Positions 9,286 to 18,833 of a DNA stretch of 64,000 nt are shown piece after piece. The notes under the pieces are model-generated. The model was given only the letters and a program-made list of their open reading frames with translations. It was not told where the DNA came from and made no database searches. The stretch lies in the NCBI RefSeq assembly GCF_008704855.1, contig NZ_CP023691.1:3534001-3598000 (forward strand), written 5' to 3'. This stretch comes from Streptomyces platensis (GTDB lineage Bacteria; Actinomycetota; Actinomycetes; Streptomycetales; Streptomycetaceae). The translations under genes were made by a program, and so were the position numbers. Within the stretch, counting starts at the first letter, position 1; every line of letters begins with the position of its first letter.

Positions 9286-10047
9286 ATGAACGCCACCGAT
9301 CGCACCCCCGCCGACCTGCTGAGTTCCGCGCTCGCCGCGGACCCGGCCCGCCCGCTGGTGACCTTCTACGACGACGCCACCGGCGAGCGCGTGGAACTGT
9401 CCGTCGCGACCTTCGCCAATTGGGTGGCCAAGACCGCCAACTACCTCCAGGGCGATCTGGCCGCCGAGCCAGGTGACCGGCTCGCGCTGCTGCTGCCCGC
9501 GCACTGGCAGACCGCCGTCTGGCTGCTGGCCTGTTCGTCCGTGGGCGTGGTGGCGGAGGTGGACGGCGATCCGGCCGCCGCCGATCTCGTGGTCGCCGGG
9601 CCGGACCGGCTGGAGGCGGCGCTGGCCTGTTCCGGGGAGCGGGTGGCGCTGGCGCTGCGCCCGCTGGGCGGCCGCTTCCCGCAGCCCCCGGCGGGCTTCG
9701 CGGACTACGCCGTCGAGGTGCCGGGCCAGGGTGACCGGTTCGCGCCGTTCGCGCCGGTGGACGCGGGTGCCGCTGCGCTGGCCGTCGGCGGCGAGGAGCT
9801 GACCGGGGCCGGGACCGTGGCCCGCGCGCTGGCGGACGCGGAAGCGGCCGGGCTGCCGGCGGCGCCCCGGGTGCTGTCGGGGCTGGGCTACGACACCTGG
9901 CAGGGCCTGTCGTACGGGCTGTACGCGCCGCTGGCGACCGGCGGCTCCGTGGTGCTGTGCCGCCACCTGGACCGGCTGGGCGCCGAGGCCATGGCCGACC
10001 GGGAGAACAGCGAGAAGATCACGTTCCGGGTGCCGCTGCCGCACTGA
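9286..10047 (+). CDS. TIGR03089 family protein (truncated AMP-binding fold)
   Basis: A 253-residue protein resembling the N-terminal part of adenylate-forming (acyl-CoA synthetase) enzymes: VTFYDDATGERVELSVATFANWVAKTANYL at the start and GDRLALLLPAHWQTAVWLLA following. It lacks the P-loop-like AMP-binding motif and the C-terminal catalytic domain, so activity as a ligase is doubtful. Such proteins are conserved in actinobacteria near LCP genes, role unknown. The ATG at 9286 has no good ribosome-binding site. It is divergent from the PGRP gene. Confidence 0.8.
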   Translation: MNATDRTPADLLSSALAADPARPLVTFYDDATGERVELSVATFANWVAKTANYLQGDLAAEPGDRLALLLPAHWQTAVWLLACSSVGVVAEVDGDPAAADLVVAGPDRLEAALACSGERVALALRPLGGRFPQPPAGFADYAVEVPGQGDRFAPFAPVDAGAAALAVGGEELTGAGTVARALADAEAAGLPAAPRVLSGLGYDTWQGLSYGLYAPLATGGSVVLCRHLDRLGAEAMADRENSEKITFRVPLPH

Positions 10048-10207
10048 GGAAGCGGAGCTCCCCCGTCCGGCGGACCGGACGCCCTCAGGGCGGGCCGGTA
10101 CGTCCGTTTCAGGCCAGGATCTTGAGTACGTACAACCATGCGCGGGTTTCGTCCGTCTCTTGTTCCGTCCGAGCCTGCGTGCGGGCGCGACGCCGACTCC
10201 GTGAGGG

Positions 10208-11446
10208 ATGGACGCACAGGTGACCGAGACCCCCGAGCCCCCCAGGTTCGCCGGCTGGGCCGCGCGCCCGGCCGGGGGCCGGGGAGCGGACGGGCCGGGG
10301 CCGCCGCGCATCCCGCCGCACCGGTGGCACCGGCGCCGCTGGGCCGCGCTCGGGATCGCCGGTTTCGTGCTGGCCGGGGCCGGTACCGGCTGGGCCGTGT
10401 ACGCCAAGCTCAACGGCAATATCCACACCGACAGCGCCACCGAGCGGGAGCTGCGGAAGTGGGAGTCCGAGCGGCCGCCGGCGGGACCGCCGAACGCCGG
10501 GAACGTGCTGCTGATCGGCTCCGACAGCCGTAGCGGCGGCAATGTCCGCTACGGCCACAGCCGCGGCCAGCGCGCGGACACCACGATGCTGCTGCACCTC
10601 GCGGCGGACCGGCAGAGCGCCACCGCGGTGAGCCTCCCGCGCGATCTGATGGTCGAGCTGCCGCACTGCAAGCGCCCGGGCGGCACGGAGACCGCACCGC
10701 TGCCGGCCCCGTTCAACGAGGCGTTCGCGGTGGGCGGCCCGGCCTGCACGATCCGTACGGTCGAGAAGCTGACCGGGATCCGGATCGACCACTACTTGAT
10801 CATCGACTTCGTCGGCTTCACGAAGATGGTGGACGCGGTGGACGGCGTCGAGGTCTGCCTGCCGCATCCGGTGCACGATCCCGAGGCGCAGCTCACCCTG
10901 CCCGCGGGTCGGCAGACCCTGCACGGTGAGAATGCGCTCGGTTACGTACGGGCACGAAAGAGTCTGGGCAACGGCAGCGATACCCAGCGCATGGAGAGGC
11001 AACAGCGATTTCTTGGCGCACTCGTGAAGAAAGTGCAGAGCAATGGTGTCCTGCTCAATCCGACGCGGCTGTATCCGGTGCTGGATGCCGCGACGAGTTC
11101 ACTCACCACGGACAGCGGGCTCGCTTCCCTGAGGGAGCTGTACGAATTGGTGCGCAGCACCCGCCGTATTCCTACCGACCGGGTTCAGTTCATGACCGTG
11201 CCGCGGCAGGAGTACCACCTGGACCCCAATCGCGATGAGCTGCGGCAGCCGGACGCCGGGCGGCTCTTCGCGCGGCTGCACAGGGATCTTCCGGTGACCG
11301 TGACGCCCCCGCAGAACGCCGCGGAGGAACCGGTCCGCACCGGAAACGGATCTTCGGACGGCCGGCCGGACACCCCGTCCGCACCCGCGCCGAGTTCGGG
11401 TCCGGCGTTTCCCGGGACGACGGCGGAACACGGGGTCTGTGAATAA
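10208..11446 (+). CDS. LCP family protein 1 (LytR-CpsA-Psr phosphotransferase)
   Basis: A 412-residue type II membrane protein: Pro/Arg-rich cytoplasmic N-terminus, one transmembrane helix at about 44-66, then an extracellular LCP domain. LCP motifs are present in order: LLIGSDSRSG (101-110), RADTTMLLHL, SLPRDLMVELP, the acceptor-site region DHYLIIDFVGF and ALGYVRARKSLG. The family transfers undecaprenyl-linked glycopolymers such as teichoic acids onto peptidoglycan. It has no LytR_C domain; the tail is Pro/Ser-rich. The ATG at 10208 directly abuts GAGGG, so the GTG at 10220 is a possible start. Confidence 0.93.
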   Translation: MDAQVTETPEPPRFAGWAARPAGGRGADGPGPPRIPPHRWHRRRWAALGIAGFVLAGAGTGWAVYAKLNGNIHTDSATERELRKWESERPPAGPPNAGNVLLIGSDSRSGGNVRYGHSRGQRADTTMLLHLAADRQSATAVSLPRDLMVELPHCKRPGGTETAPLPAPFNEAFAVGGPACTIRTVEKLTGIRIDHYLIIDFVGFTKMVDAVDGVEVCLPHPVHDPEAQLTLPAGRQTLHGENALGYVRARKSLGNGSDTQRMERQQRFLGALVKKVQSNGVLLNPTRLYPVLDAATSSLTTDSGLASLRELYELVRSTRRIPTDRVQFMTVPRQEYHLDPNRDELRQPDAGRLFARLHRDLPVTVTPPQNAAEEPVRTGNGSSDGRPDTPSAPAPSSGPAFPGTTAEHGVCE

Positions 11447-11668
11447 AGAGGCCGCAAAACAAGCCGACGACTCGAATGGATTGGGCGGATTGCCCAGTTG
11501 TAGGTAAGTGGAATTTGTCACGAGCGTCGCGGGGCGCTGAACTGGGCGGATAGTGTGAGCGATCCGGTCGCTCGACCAAGCCGACCGATGAACCAGCAAT
11601 CTCGATCGACCTACCGAGCGCCTTGAGGGGATGGCGCCGCGTGGCACCGACGGAGGACTCAAGGCACC

Positions 11669-13429
11669 GTGGACGCGCAAGGCCGTGGGCGAGCGGGCGA
11701 CAACAACGTCGATCCCGCCGATCAGTGGGTGTTCGATCCGGACACCGGCAACTACGAACTGCGGCTTGACCCTGGTCAAGCCGCCGCTCGGTCCTCCGAC
11801 CGCACTGCGGCCGGCAGACGCGCCCGTAAGCGGGACGCCGAGGTCGGCGACACCGACACCCGACCGCTGCCGACCCAGCGCGGCCGGCGGGACGAGAGCG
11901 ACGCGGACGGGGACGGTGAGCGTCCGGCCGGCGGCCGGGCGGCGCGCCGTGCTGCCGCCGCCCGCACGGCGACGGCGGCGGAGGCGGGCCCGGCTGGCCG
12001 CCGCAAGCGCAAGCCGAAGAAGTCGGGGAAGAAGCGGGCGCTGCACTGGACCGCCGGTGTGGTGGGCTTCGTGCTTGTCGCCGGCTGCGGCGCCGCGTAC
12101 TACATCTACCAAGAGCTGGACGGCAACATCTCCAAGGTCGATGTCGGCGTGGAGAACGACGCGGTGTCCGAAGGCCCGGTGAACCTCCTGATCATCGGCA
12201 CCGACTCCCGCTCCGGAAAGGGCAACGGGGGCTACGGCGACGCCGGCAGTGTCGGGCACGCGGACACCACGATCCTGATGCACATCTCCAAGGACCGGAC
12301 GAACGCCACCGCGCTGAGCATCCCGCGCGACATGATCACCGACATCCCCAACTGCCCCACGAAGCAGAAGGACGGCTCGAAGAAGACCATCCCGGCCGAG
12401 AGCCAGGTGCGCTTCAACACCAGCCTGGGCCAGGAGGGCCGGGACCCCGGCTGCACCTGGCGCACCGTCGAGAAGATGACCGGGCTGAAGATCAACCACT
12501 TCATGATGGCCGACTTCAACGCCGTCAAGGAGCTGTCCACCGCGGTGGACGGCGTCGAGGTGTGCGCGGCCAAGGACCTCAACGACCCCAAGTCGCACCT
12601 GAAGTTGAAGGCCGGCCGGCACACCGTCAAGGGTGAGCAGGCGCTGGCGTTCGTCCGTACCCGGCACGCCATCGGATTCGGCAGCGACCTGGACCGGATC
12701 AAGATGCAGCAGCAATTCCTCAGCTCGCTGATCCGCAAGCTGAAGTCCAGCGCGTTCAGCAGCCCGGGCAAGCTCTACGACGTCAGCCAGGCGGCGACCA
12801 AGGCGCTCACCGTCGACACCGGTATCGGCACGGCGGGCAAGCTGCTGGACTTCGGCAACGACCTCAAGAAGGTCGACATCGACAAGATCACCTTCGCCAC
12901 GGTGCCGGTGCTGGACAACCCCAAGGACCCGGCCACCGTCATTCTCAACAAGACCGCGGCGGACCCGCTGTTCGCGATGGTGCGGGCGGACCACACCCTG
13001 GCCAAGGGCAAGAAGGGCAAGGGCAAGAAGTCCGCCCCGGTCAAGAAGGCCCCGCCCGAGGCGGTACGCGTCGATGTCACCAACGGCGGCGGACCGATCG
13101 GCTCGGCCCAGGAGACCGTGGACTGGCTCCAGAACACCAAGGCCGCCAAGCTCTCCACCAACGCCGGCAACGCGCCGGCGAAGCTGGCCGCCACCCGCCT
13201 CGAATACGCTCCCAACCAGGCCGACCAGGCCGCCACTCTGGCCGACTGGATGGGGCTGCCCAAGAGCGCGCTGAAGAAGTCCGGGCAGAACGCCGGTGAC
13301 CGCCAGCCGATGAAGCTGGTCCTCGGCAAGGACTTCAAGGCACCGGGTTCACCGATCGAGGCGCCGACCGAAACCCCGGACGGGGTACAGAACGTCAATG
13401 CAGATGACAAGAACGTCTGCGCAAAGTGA
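11669..13429 (+). CDS. LCP family protein 2 with C-terminal LytR_C domain
   Basis: A 586-residue LCP protein. A long charged cytoplasmic tail (about 1-125), one membrane helix at 126-147, the LCP catalytic domain (LIIGTDSRSG, HADTTILMHIS, SIPRDMITDIP, NHFMMADFNAV, AFVRTRHAIG), then a LytR_C domain (about 455-540, AVRVDVTNGGG). A Lys/Gly-rich spacer (KGKKGKGKK) separates the two extracellular domains. It should attach cell-wall glycopolymers to peptidoglycan. The GTG start at 11669 follows AAGG at 4 nt. A 222-bp gap precedes it, so it may have its own promoter. Confidence 0.93.
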   Translation: MDAQGRGRAGDNNVDPADQWVFDPDTGNYELRLDPGQAAARSSDRTAAGRRARKRDAEVGDTDTRPLPTQRGRRDESDADGDGERPAGGRAARRAAAARTATAAEAGPAGRRKRKPKKSGKKRALHWTAGVVGFVLVAGCGAAYYIYQELDGNISKVDVGVENDAVSEGPVNLLIIGTDSRSGKGNGGYGDAGSVGHADTTILMHISKDRTNATALSIPRDMITDIPNCPTKQKDGSKKTIPAESQVRFNTSLGQEGRDPGCTWRTVEKMTGLKINHFMMADFNAVKELSTAVDGVEVCAAKDLNDPKSHLKLKAGRHTVKGEQALAFVRTRHAIGFGSDLDRIKMQQQFLSSLIRKLKSSAFSSPGKLYDVSQAATKALTVDTGIGTAGKLLDFGNDLKKVDIDKITFATVPVLDNPKDPATVILNKTAADPLFAMVRADHTLAKGKKGKGKKSAPVKKAPPEAVRVDVTNGGGPIGSAQETVDWLQNTKAAKLSTNAGNAPAKLAATRLEYAPNQADQAATLADWMGLPKSALKKSGQNAGDRQPMKLVLGKDFKAPGSPIEAPTETPDGVQNVNADDKNVCAK

Positions 13430-13495
13430 TCTGAGCAGGATCCGGCCGCCCCGCCGAGGCGCCGAGCGCACGACTGACAACGGGGAGAGGGCCGA

Positions 13496-15193
13496 ATGGG
13501 GCAGAGCAGTGTGCGCGGGGACCGGTCGCGTCGGAGACGCAGGCCGGAAGCAGCGGAGACCGGCCGGGACGACGGCGTCCACGAGGACCAGGGGCTGCCC
13601 CCGGACGCACCCGGCTGGACGCCGCCCGAAGGCAGTGCCGTGGCCGCCGCGGACGGGGACGGAGAGGTGCCCGCCGACGGCGGCGGGCACCGCCGAGGGG
13701 GGCAGCCGCGCCGCAGGGGCCGCAAGGTGCTGCGGTGGACCGCCCTCACCCTCGCCGTCCTGATAGTGGGCGGCGCGGGTGCCGGCTACTGGTACTACGA
13801 GCACCTCAACGCCAACCTCCGCAAGGCGCCGCGGTCCCTGGGCGGCGGCGGCCTGAAGAAGCCGGACCCCAACGCCTTCGGGCAGAGCCCGCTGAACATC
13901 CTGCTGCTGGGCTCCGACGGCCGGAACAACGCCAAGAACATCGAGCTCGGCGGCGCCCGTCAGGACGCCGACCGCAAGCCGCTCGCCGATGTGCAGATGC
14001 TGCTGCATGTCTCGGCGGACCGCAGCAACATGTCGGTGATCTCCATCCCGCGGGACACCCGGGTGACGATCCCCCGGTGCACCGACCCGAAGACCCATGA
14101 GGTCTTTCCGCAGACCTCCGCGGCCATCAACCAGTCGCTCCAGCACGGCGGTCCGGGCTGCACCCTCGCCACCTGGCAGGAGCTGACCGGCATCTACATC
14201 GACCACTTCATGATGGTCGACTTCGGCGGCGTGGTGGAGATGGCGGACGCCATCGGCGGCGTCCCGGTCTGCGTCGACGGGAACGTCTACTCGCACGACA
14301 GCAAGGGCCACGGCAGCGGGCTGAAGCTCACCAAGGGCACCCACTCCGTCAAGGGCGTCCAGGCTCTCCAGTGGCTGCGCACCCGTTACGGCTTCGAGGA
14401 CAACACCGACATCGGCCGGGCCAAGGCCCAGCACATGTACATGAACTCGATGGTCCGTCAGCTGAAGAAGGACGCCAAGCTCACCAACCCCGGGGAGCTG
14501 CGCGATCTGGCGGAGGCGGCGACCAACGCGCTGACCGTCGACGACGGGCTCGACACCGTCAAGAAGCTCTACGACCTCGGCGGCGATCTCAGCCGGGTGC
14601 CGACCAAGCGCATCACGATGGTCACCATGCCCTGGCAGTACGGCCCCGGCGAGTCGTATGTCATGCCCAAGCCCGGCGACGCGGAGGCGACCTTCGGGCT
14701 GCTGCGCAACGACACCGCGCTGGACGGCAAGGACAAGAAGAAGAAGGCCGCCCCGGCCCCCAAGCCGTCAACTCCCAAGGACCAGCTGAAGGTTGTCGTG
14801 CAGAACGGCACCAACAGCACGGTGAACGGCCCGGTCTCCGGCCGCGCATCGGCCCTTCAGCAGCAGCTGTCCGGGCTGGGCTACACCGCGGCCGGCACCG
14901 ACTCCGCGCTCACCACCCAGGCCGACACCACGGTCACGTACCGGGACAAGGCGCAGCGGGGCGACGCCCTGGCCCTGGCGAAGGCGCTCGGACTCCCCAA
15001 GGACGCGGTCCGGGAGTCGAGTTCGGCCACCGGCATGCGGCTGGTCGTCGGCAACGACTGGCGCACCGGCTCGGCGTACCCGGAACAGCCGGGCGACGAG
15101 AAGGGCGCGGACAAGGCCCCGGACAGCGCGGACGCGCTCAACGGCCAGGACACCAAGGCCTGTATGAAGGTGAATCCGTCGTACGCCTTCTAG
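13496..15193 (+). CDS. LCP family protein 3 with C-terminal LytR_C domain
   Basis: A 565-residue LCP protein 66 nt downstream of LCP2 and probably co-transcribed. It has a basic, Gly/Pro-rich cytoplasmic tail, a membrane helix at about 81-101, an LCP domain (LLLGSDGRNN, SIPRDTRVTIP, DHFMMVDFGGV, QWLRTRYGFE) and a LytR_C domain (LKVVVQNGTNS onward). The stretch that reads (R/H)ADT in most LCP proteins is LADVQML here, keeping the Asp but losing the flanking Arg/Thr, so activity may differ. GGGGAGAGGG precedes the ATG. Confidence 0.93.
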   Translation: MGQSSVRGDRSRRRRRPEAAETGRDDGVHEDQGLPPDAPGWTPPEGSAVAAADGDGEVPADGGGHRRGGQPRRRGRKVLRWTALTLAVLIVGGAGAGYWYYEHLNANLRKAPRSLGGGGLKKPDPNAFGQSPLNILLLGSDGRNNAKNIELGGARQDADRKPLADVQMLLHVSADRSNMSVISIPRDTRVTIPRCTDPKTHEVFPQTSAAINQSLQHGGPGCTLATWQELTGIYIDHFMMVDFGGVVEMADAIGGVPVCVDGNVYSHDSKGHGSGLKLTKGTHSVKGVQALQWLRTRYGFEDNTDIGRAKAQHMYMNSMVRQLKKDAKLTNPGELRDLAEAATNALTVDDGLDTVKKLYDLGGDLSRVPTKRITMVTMPWQYGPGESYVMPKPGDAEATFGLLRNDTALDGKDKKKKAAPAPKPSTPKDQLKVVVQNGTNSTVNGPVSGRASALQQQLSGLGYTAAGTDSALTTQADTTVTYRDKAQRGDALALAKALGLPKDAVRESSSATGMRLVVGNDWRTGSAYPEQPGDEKGADKAPDSADALNGQDTKACMKVNPSYAF

Positions 15194-15276
15194 GCGGGGG
15201 GCGGGGCTGCCGCTTCCAGGCGGGGGGCTGGGGCTTCCGCTTCCAGGCGGTGGCCCGGGCTGCCGCTTCCAGGCGG
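15187..15276. repeat. Tandem repeat of about 26-27 bp after LCP3
   Basis: The core CCGCTTCCAGGCGG occurs at 15210-15223, 15237-15250 and 15263-15276, with G-rich filler between copies. A decayed copy overlaps the LCP3 stop codon (CTTCTAGGCGG, from 15187), which suggests the array grew from the gene's 3' end. Confidence 0.75.
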
Positions 15277-15365
15277 GGGACCGGGTCGGCTGCTTCTGGG
15301 TGCCCCCGGGGGCCGGGGCGGCCGCGGTTGGCGTTGCGCGGCGGCCCAGTTGGTTTTTTCCCCGC

Positions 15366-15392
15366 CGCCCACCCCCCTTCGGGGGGTGGGCG
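15366..15392. terminator. Hairpin between convergent LCP3 and glycosyltransferase genes
   Basis: A 12-bp perfect stem, CGCCCACCCCCC (15366-15377) with GGGGGGTGGGCG (15381-15392) and a TTC loop. A T-run (15352-15359) lies just before it on the plus strand, so it lacks a classical U-tail in that direction. Position suggests a bidirectional terminator. Confidence 0.6.
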
Positions 15393-15427
15393 GGTGTAGA
15401 GGGCAGGGCCCGGCTACTCGGCCCCGG

Positions 15428-16459
15428 TTACTCGGCCTCCGCCGCCGGCGTCATGACCGCCGGGCGGCGGCTGGCGATGACCCGCTTGGCGAGTGAGCGG
15501 GGGCTGGTCAGGAAGCCCGCACCCCAGGCCAGGTGCATGGTGGCCAGGGCGACCGGGATCTGGACGCGGGCCTTGAGCGACAGCCCCTTGCCGGCCGGTA
15601 CCGAGCCCGCGGTGATGGCGGCGAGATAGCCGGCCGGGACGACCAGGCCCCAGGGGGTGACGGCGGCGCCGATCACCAGGCCCGCCGCGATGGCGCACAC
15701 CGCGGTCGGCGGTGCGAGGTAGCGCAGGTTGATCGAACCGGCGTGGTAGCGGGCGACGACATGGCGCCACTTGCCGTAGTCCTTGTACTGCTTGGCCAGC
15801 GCCTTGACGCTGGGCCGCGGGCGGTACTGGACCTTCAGCTCGGGCGAGAACCAGATCGCGCCTCCGGCCTCCCGGATGCGGAAGTTCAGCTCCCAGTCCT
15901 GGGCGCGGATGAACTCCTCGTTGTAGCCGCCCTGCTGCTCCAGCGCCTCGCGGCGGAAGACGCCGAGGTAGACGGTCTCGGCGGGGCCCGCCTGACCTCC
16001 GGTGTGGAAGGCGGCATTGCCCACGCCGATCTTGGAGGTCATCGCCGCGGCGACCGCGTCCTCCCAGGCGTTCTCACCCTCGGCGTGCATGATGCCGCCG
16101 ACGTTCGCGGCGCCGGTCTCCTCCAGGAGGCGCACGGCGGTGGCGATGTAATTCGGCGAGAGCATGCCGTGGCCGTCGACGCGCACCACGATCGGGTGCC
16201 GGGAGGCCTTGATCGCGGCGTTCAGCGCGGCGGGCGTGCGGCCGGTGGGGTTGGGCACCGTGTGCACCCGGGCGTCCTCGGCGACGAGCTCGGCGGCGAT
16301 CTCGTCCGTACGGTCCGTGGACGGGCCGAGGGCGATCACCACCTCCATCTCACCGGCGTACTCCTGCTCCAGGATGTGCCGGACCGAATTGCGCAGGTGA
16401 CGTTCCTCATTGAGCACCGGCATGATCACGGAGACGGCCGGGGGCTGCTGCTGCGGCAT
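15428..16459 (-). CDS. Family 2 glycosyltransferase with membrane segments
   Basis: A 343-residue glycosyltransferase. The N-terminus PAVSVIMPVLNEERHLRNS is the GT-A start, VRVDGHGMLSPNYI carries the DxD-like metal site, and RAQDWELNFRIREAGG holds the acidic catalytic-region motif. Two hydrophobic stretches (APPTAVCAIAAGLVIGAAV and LVVPAGYLAAITAG, about 263-300) suggest membrane anchoring. It sits between LCP genes and probably builds an envelope glycan; its substrate is unknown. ATG 16459 is preceded at 5 nt by GAGGAA; a longer upstream frame looks noncoding. Confidence 0.88.
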   Translation of the reverse strand: MPQQQPPAVSVIMPVLNEERHLRNSVRHILEQEYAGEMEVVIALGPSTDRTDEIAAELVAEDARVHTVPNPTGRTPAALNAAIKASRHPIVVRVDGHGMLSPNYIATAVRLLEETGAANVGGIMHAEGENAWEDAVAAAMTSKIGVGNAAFHTGGQAGPAETVYLGVFRREALEQQGGYNEEFIRAQDWELNFRIREAGGAIWFSPELKVQYRPRPSVKALAKQYKDYGKWRHVVARYHAGSINLRYLAPPTAVCAIAAGLVIGAAVTPWGLVVPAGYLAAITAGSVPAGKGLSLKARVQIPVALATMHLAWGAGFLTSPRSLAKRVIASRRPAVMTPAAEAE

Positions 16460-16745
16460 GGTTCCTCGGGGGTACGGCCCGCGGCGGAGCCGCCAGCGAC
16501 GGCAGCGCCCGCCGGGAGACTGCAGAATCGCGCCCACGTTACCGCGAATGGGGGGTGCCCCCGGACGCAGCCGGGTGGCCGGATGCCGGATACCCGGCGT
16601 GTGGTGCTTTGCGGCCGATCATATGGACCTACGGTGTCCTCGTCCGATTGATACCGGCTTGCCCCGCTCCCCTGCTGCCCCGTTCCCGTGCGGCCCGCTC
16701 CCCGCCGGGCCCCGCTCACGCCGTCCAGCCGCGGAGGTGTCCCCC

Positions 16746-18209
16746 GTGACCGCGCCGTTCCGCTCCCCCCGTCCGGCCCGGCGCCGGGCCGCCCGGCCTG
16801 TTACGCGCCGGCGCCCGCCGGGCACGCGCTGGGGGCTGCGGATCGGCGCCGTCGTGTCCGTGCTGCTGCTGGCGGCGAGCGGCGTCGGGCACGCCGTGGT
16901 CACCGGGGTGGAGAGCGGCATCGGCCGGGTGGACGCCTTCAAGGGCATGAGCAACCGGCCCGGAGGCGGCGACGGGCTGAACTTCCTGGTCGTCGGCACG
17001 GACGGGCGCGACCGGCTCACCGCGGCGGAGAAGCAGAAGTACCACCTGGGCGGAGCGCCCTGTCACTGCACCGACACCCTGATGCTGGTGCACCTCTCCG
17101 CCGACCGGGACCGCGCCAGCGTGATCAGCCTGCCCCGCGACTCCTACGCCGAGGTCCCCGCGCACACGGACGCCGTCACCGGCCGCCGGCGCGCCGAGCA
17201 CCCCATCAAGCTGAACGCGGCCTATGCCGAGGGCGGCCCCAGCCTCACCGTGCGGACCGTCGAGCACATGACGGGGGTGCATATCGACCACTACCTGGAG
17301 GTCGACTTCACCAGCTTCATGCGCAGCGTGGACGCGGTCGGCGGGGTGGAGATCTGCACGGTACGGCCGCTGCGCGACAGCTTCACGGGGCTGGATCTGC
17401 CGGTCGGCAAGTCGCGGCTCAACGGCGGCCAGGCGCTTCAGTACGTGCGCTCGCGGCATGTCGACGGCTCCGCCGACCTCGGCCGGATACAGCGCCAGCA
17501 GCGCTTCCTGGCCGCTCTCATCCACAAGATCACCTCCTCCGGAGTGCTGATGAACCCCATCCGCTTCAGGGACGTCGCCGACACGATGCTCCGGTCCGTA
17601 CGGGCCGATTCGGGCTTCGGGGCCAACGACCTGGTCGACCTCGGGCAGGCGATGCGCGGTTTCACCCCGTCGTCCTCGGAGTTCACGTCCGTGCCGCTGG
17701 GTGATGTGGCCCAGCCGGTGCCGGGCGTCGGCTCGACCGTGCGCTGGGACCCGGTGCAGGCGCCGAAGCTGTTCCGGGCGATCCGCGAGGACCAGCCGAT
17801 CACGGTGCCCCGGGACCGGGACGAGCCGCGGGCCAGGGTCGTGGACATCCCGCCGGGCCAGGTCCAGGTGCGGGTCGACAACGGCAGCGACCGGACCGGC
17901 CTCGCCGCCACGGTGGCGGAGGAGCTGCGCGCCAGCGGCTTCGCCACGACCGGCGTGCCGGGCAACGCCGCCCACGGCAAGGTGCCCCGGACCGTCATCG
18001 TCTACGACCCGCGCTGGGACCGCTCGGCCCGCTCGCTGGCCGCCGCGCTGCCCGGCACGGAGCTACGGCCGGCGGCCGGGCGGGGTCCGGTGATGCAGGT
18101 GACGGTGGGCCGGAGCCAGGGGGCGGTGCAGCGGGTACGGGCCGAGGAGCCGCCGCAGAAGCCGGGCCGGATCTCGGCGATCACCGGGGACGAGGCGGTG
18201 TGCCCATGA
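16746..18209 (+). CDS. LCP family protein 4 with LytR_C domain
   Basis: A 487-residue LCP protein with a short Arg-rich cytoplasmic tail, one membrane helix at about 31-52, an LCP domain (FLVVGTDGRDR, CTDTLMLVHLS, SLPRDSYAEVP, KLNAAYAEGGPS, DHYLEVDFTSF, QYVRSRHVDG) and a LytR_C domain (VQVRVDNGSDRTGLAATV). The GTG at 16746 is chosen because GGAGG lies 8 nt upstream; the frame is open upstream but without coding character. It is divergent from the glycosyltransferase gene and followed by a small secreted-protein gene. Confidence 0.93.
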   Translation: MTAPFRSPRPARRRAARPVTRRRPPGTRWGLRIGAVVSVLLLAASGVGHAVVTGVESGIGRVDAFKGMSNRPGGGDGLNFLVVGTDGRDRLTAAEKQKYHLGGAPCHCTDTLMLVHLSADRDRASVISLPRDSYAEVPAHTDAVTGRRRAEHPIKLNAAYAEGGPSLTVRTVEHMTGVHIDHYLEVDFTSFMRSVDAVGGVEICTVRPLRDSFTGLDLPVGKSRLNGGQALQYVRSRHVDGSADLGRIQRQQRFLAALIHKITSSGVLMNPIRFRDVADTMLRSVRADSGFGANDLVDLGQAMRGFTPSSSEFTSVPLGDVAQPVPGVGSTVRWDPVQAPKLFRAIREDQPITVPRDRDEPRARVVDIPPGQVQVRVDNGSDRTGLAATVAEELRASGFATTGVPGNAAHGKVPRTVIVYDPRWDRSARSLAAALPGTELRPAAGRGPVMQVTVGRSQGAVQRVRAEEPPQKPGRISAITGDEAVCP

Positions 18210-18309
18210 GCGAGCGGAGCAGGAGGGTTCCCCCTTCCGGCGGCCGGGGGATCATCGCCAAAGGGTGCGTGCCTCGCGCCTGCGGGGCCGAGCGAAGCGA
18301 GGGTTCGGC

Positions 18310-18768
18310 ATGAGTGTCCCCGCGCCCCGCCGTACCGCGCCCCGGCCGCCCGTGCGCCGCCCGGACGCCCGCTGCCGCGCCCGCCGGGTCACGGTGGCCA
18401 CCGCCGCGCTGTGCCTGGTCGCGGCCACCGCCGCCGCGGCGCCGCCGGCGCCTCCCGCCCCGACCGGCTGCGGGGAGCTGGTGCGCGGCCAGCTGTGTCT
18501 CCAGGGGCCGGTGGGGGCCGACGGGATGTACACCGCGACCTACCGGCGGAGCGGGTCGGCGGCCGGTCTCGACGAGATCGCCGTGCGGCTCGGCTACCAG
18601 CGCAAGAACGAGAGGATCACCGCCTTCCCCGGCTGGTTCGGCACCCGGCGGACCCAGGGCGGTGCGGTCGGGCTGAGCGGCCGGGTGGAGATGCTCGCGG
18701 AGGAGTGCATCCGGGGCGTCATGGAGCGGGGAGAGACGCTCTACGTCACAAAGTGGACCTGCGATTGA
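18310..18768 (+). CDS. Small secreted protein of unknown function
   Basis: A 152-residue protein with an Arg-rich N-terminus, a hydrophobic signal segment (VTVATAALCLVAATAAAA) and an exported part with four Cys residues (GCGELVRGQLCL, EECIRG, WTCD) that could form two disulphides. I do not recognise the family. ATG 18310 with GCGAGGG upstream is preferred; a GTG at 18265 in the same frame would give a longer N-terminus. It lies 100 nt after LCP4, which with export hints at an envelope role. Confidence 0.7.
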   Translation: MSVPAPRRTAPRPPVRRPDARCRARRVTVATAALCLVAATAAAAPPAPPAPTGCGELVRGQLCLQGPVGADGMYTATYRRSGSAAGLDEIAVRLGYQRKNERITAFPGWFGTRRTQGGAVGLSGRVEMLAEECIRGVMERGETLYVTKWTCD

Positions 18769-18833
18769 GGCCCGCGATGGGTGAGATGCACGGGATGTAC
18801 GAGATGTATCGGATTTCCTGAAAGGGGCGCACT

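Noticed and set aside
9157..10542. Continuous open frame extending the PGRP gene upstream on the minus strand to 10542
   Set aside because: The extension is antisense to the TIGR03089 and LCP1 genes, and a signal peptide with a ribosome-binding site begins at 9156.
11099..12994. Long open frame antisense to LCP1 and LCP2 (about 630 codons)
   Set aside because: It mirrors two genuine LCP genes; the translation has no recognisable motifs and arises from GC-rich codon bias.
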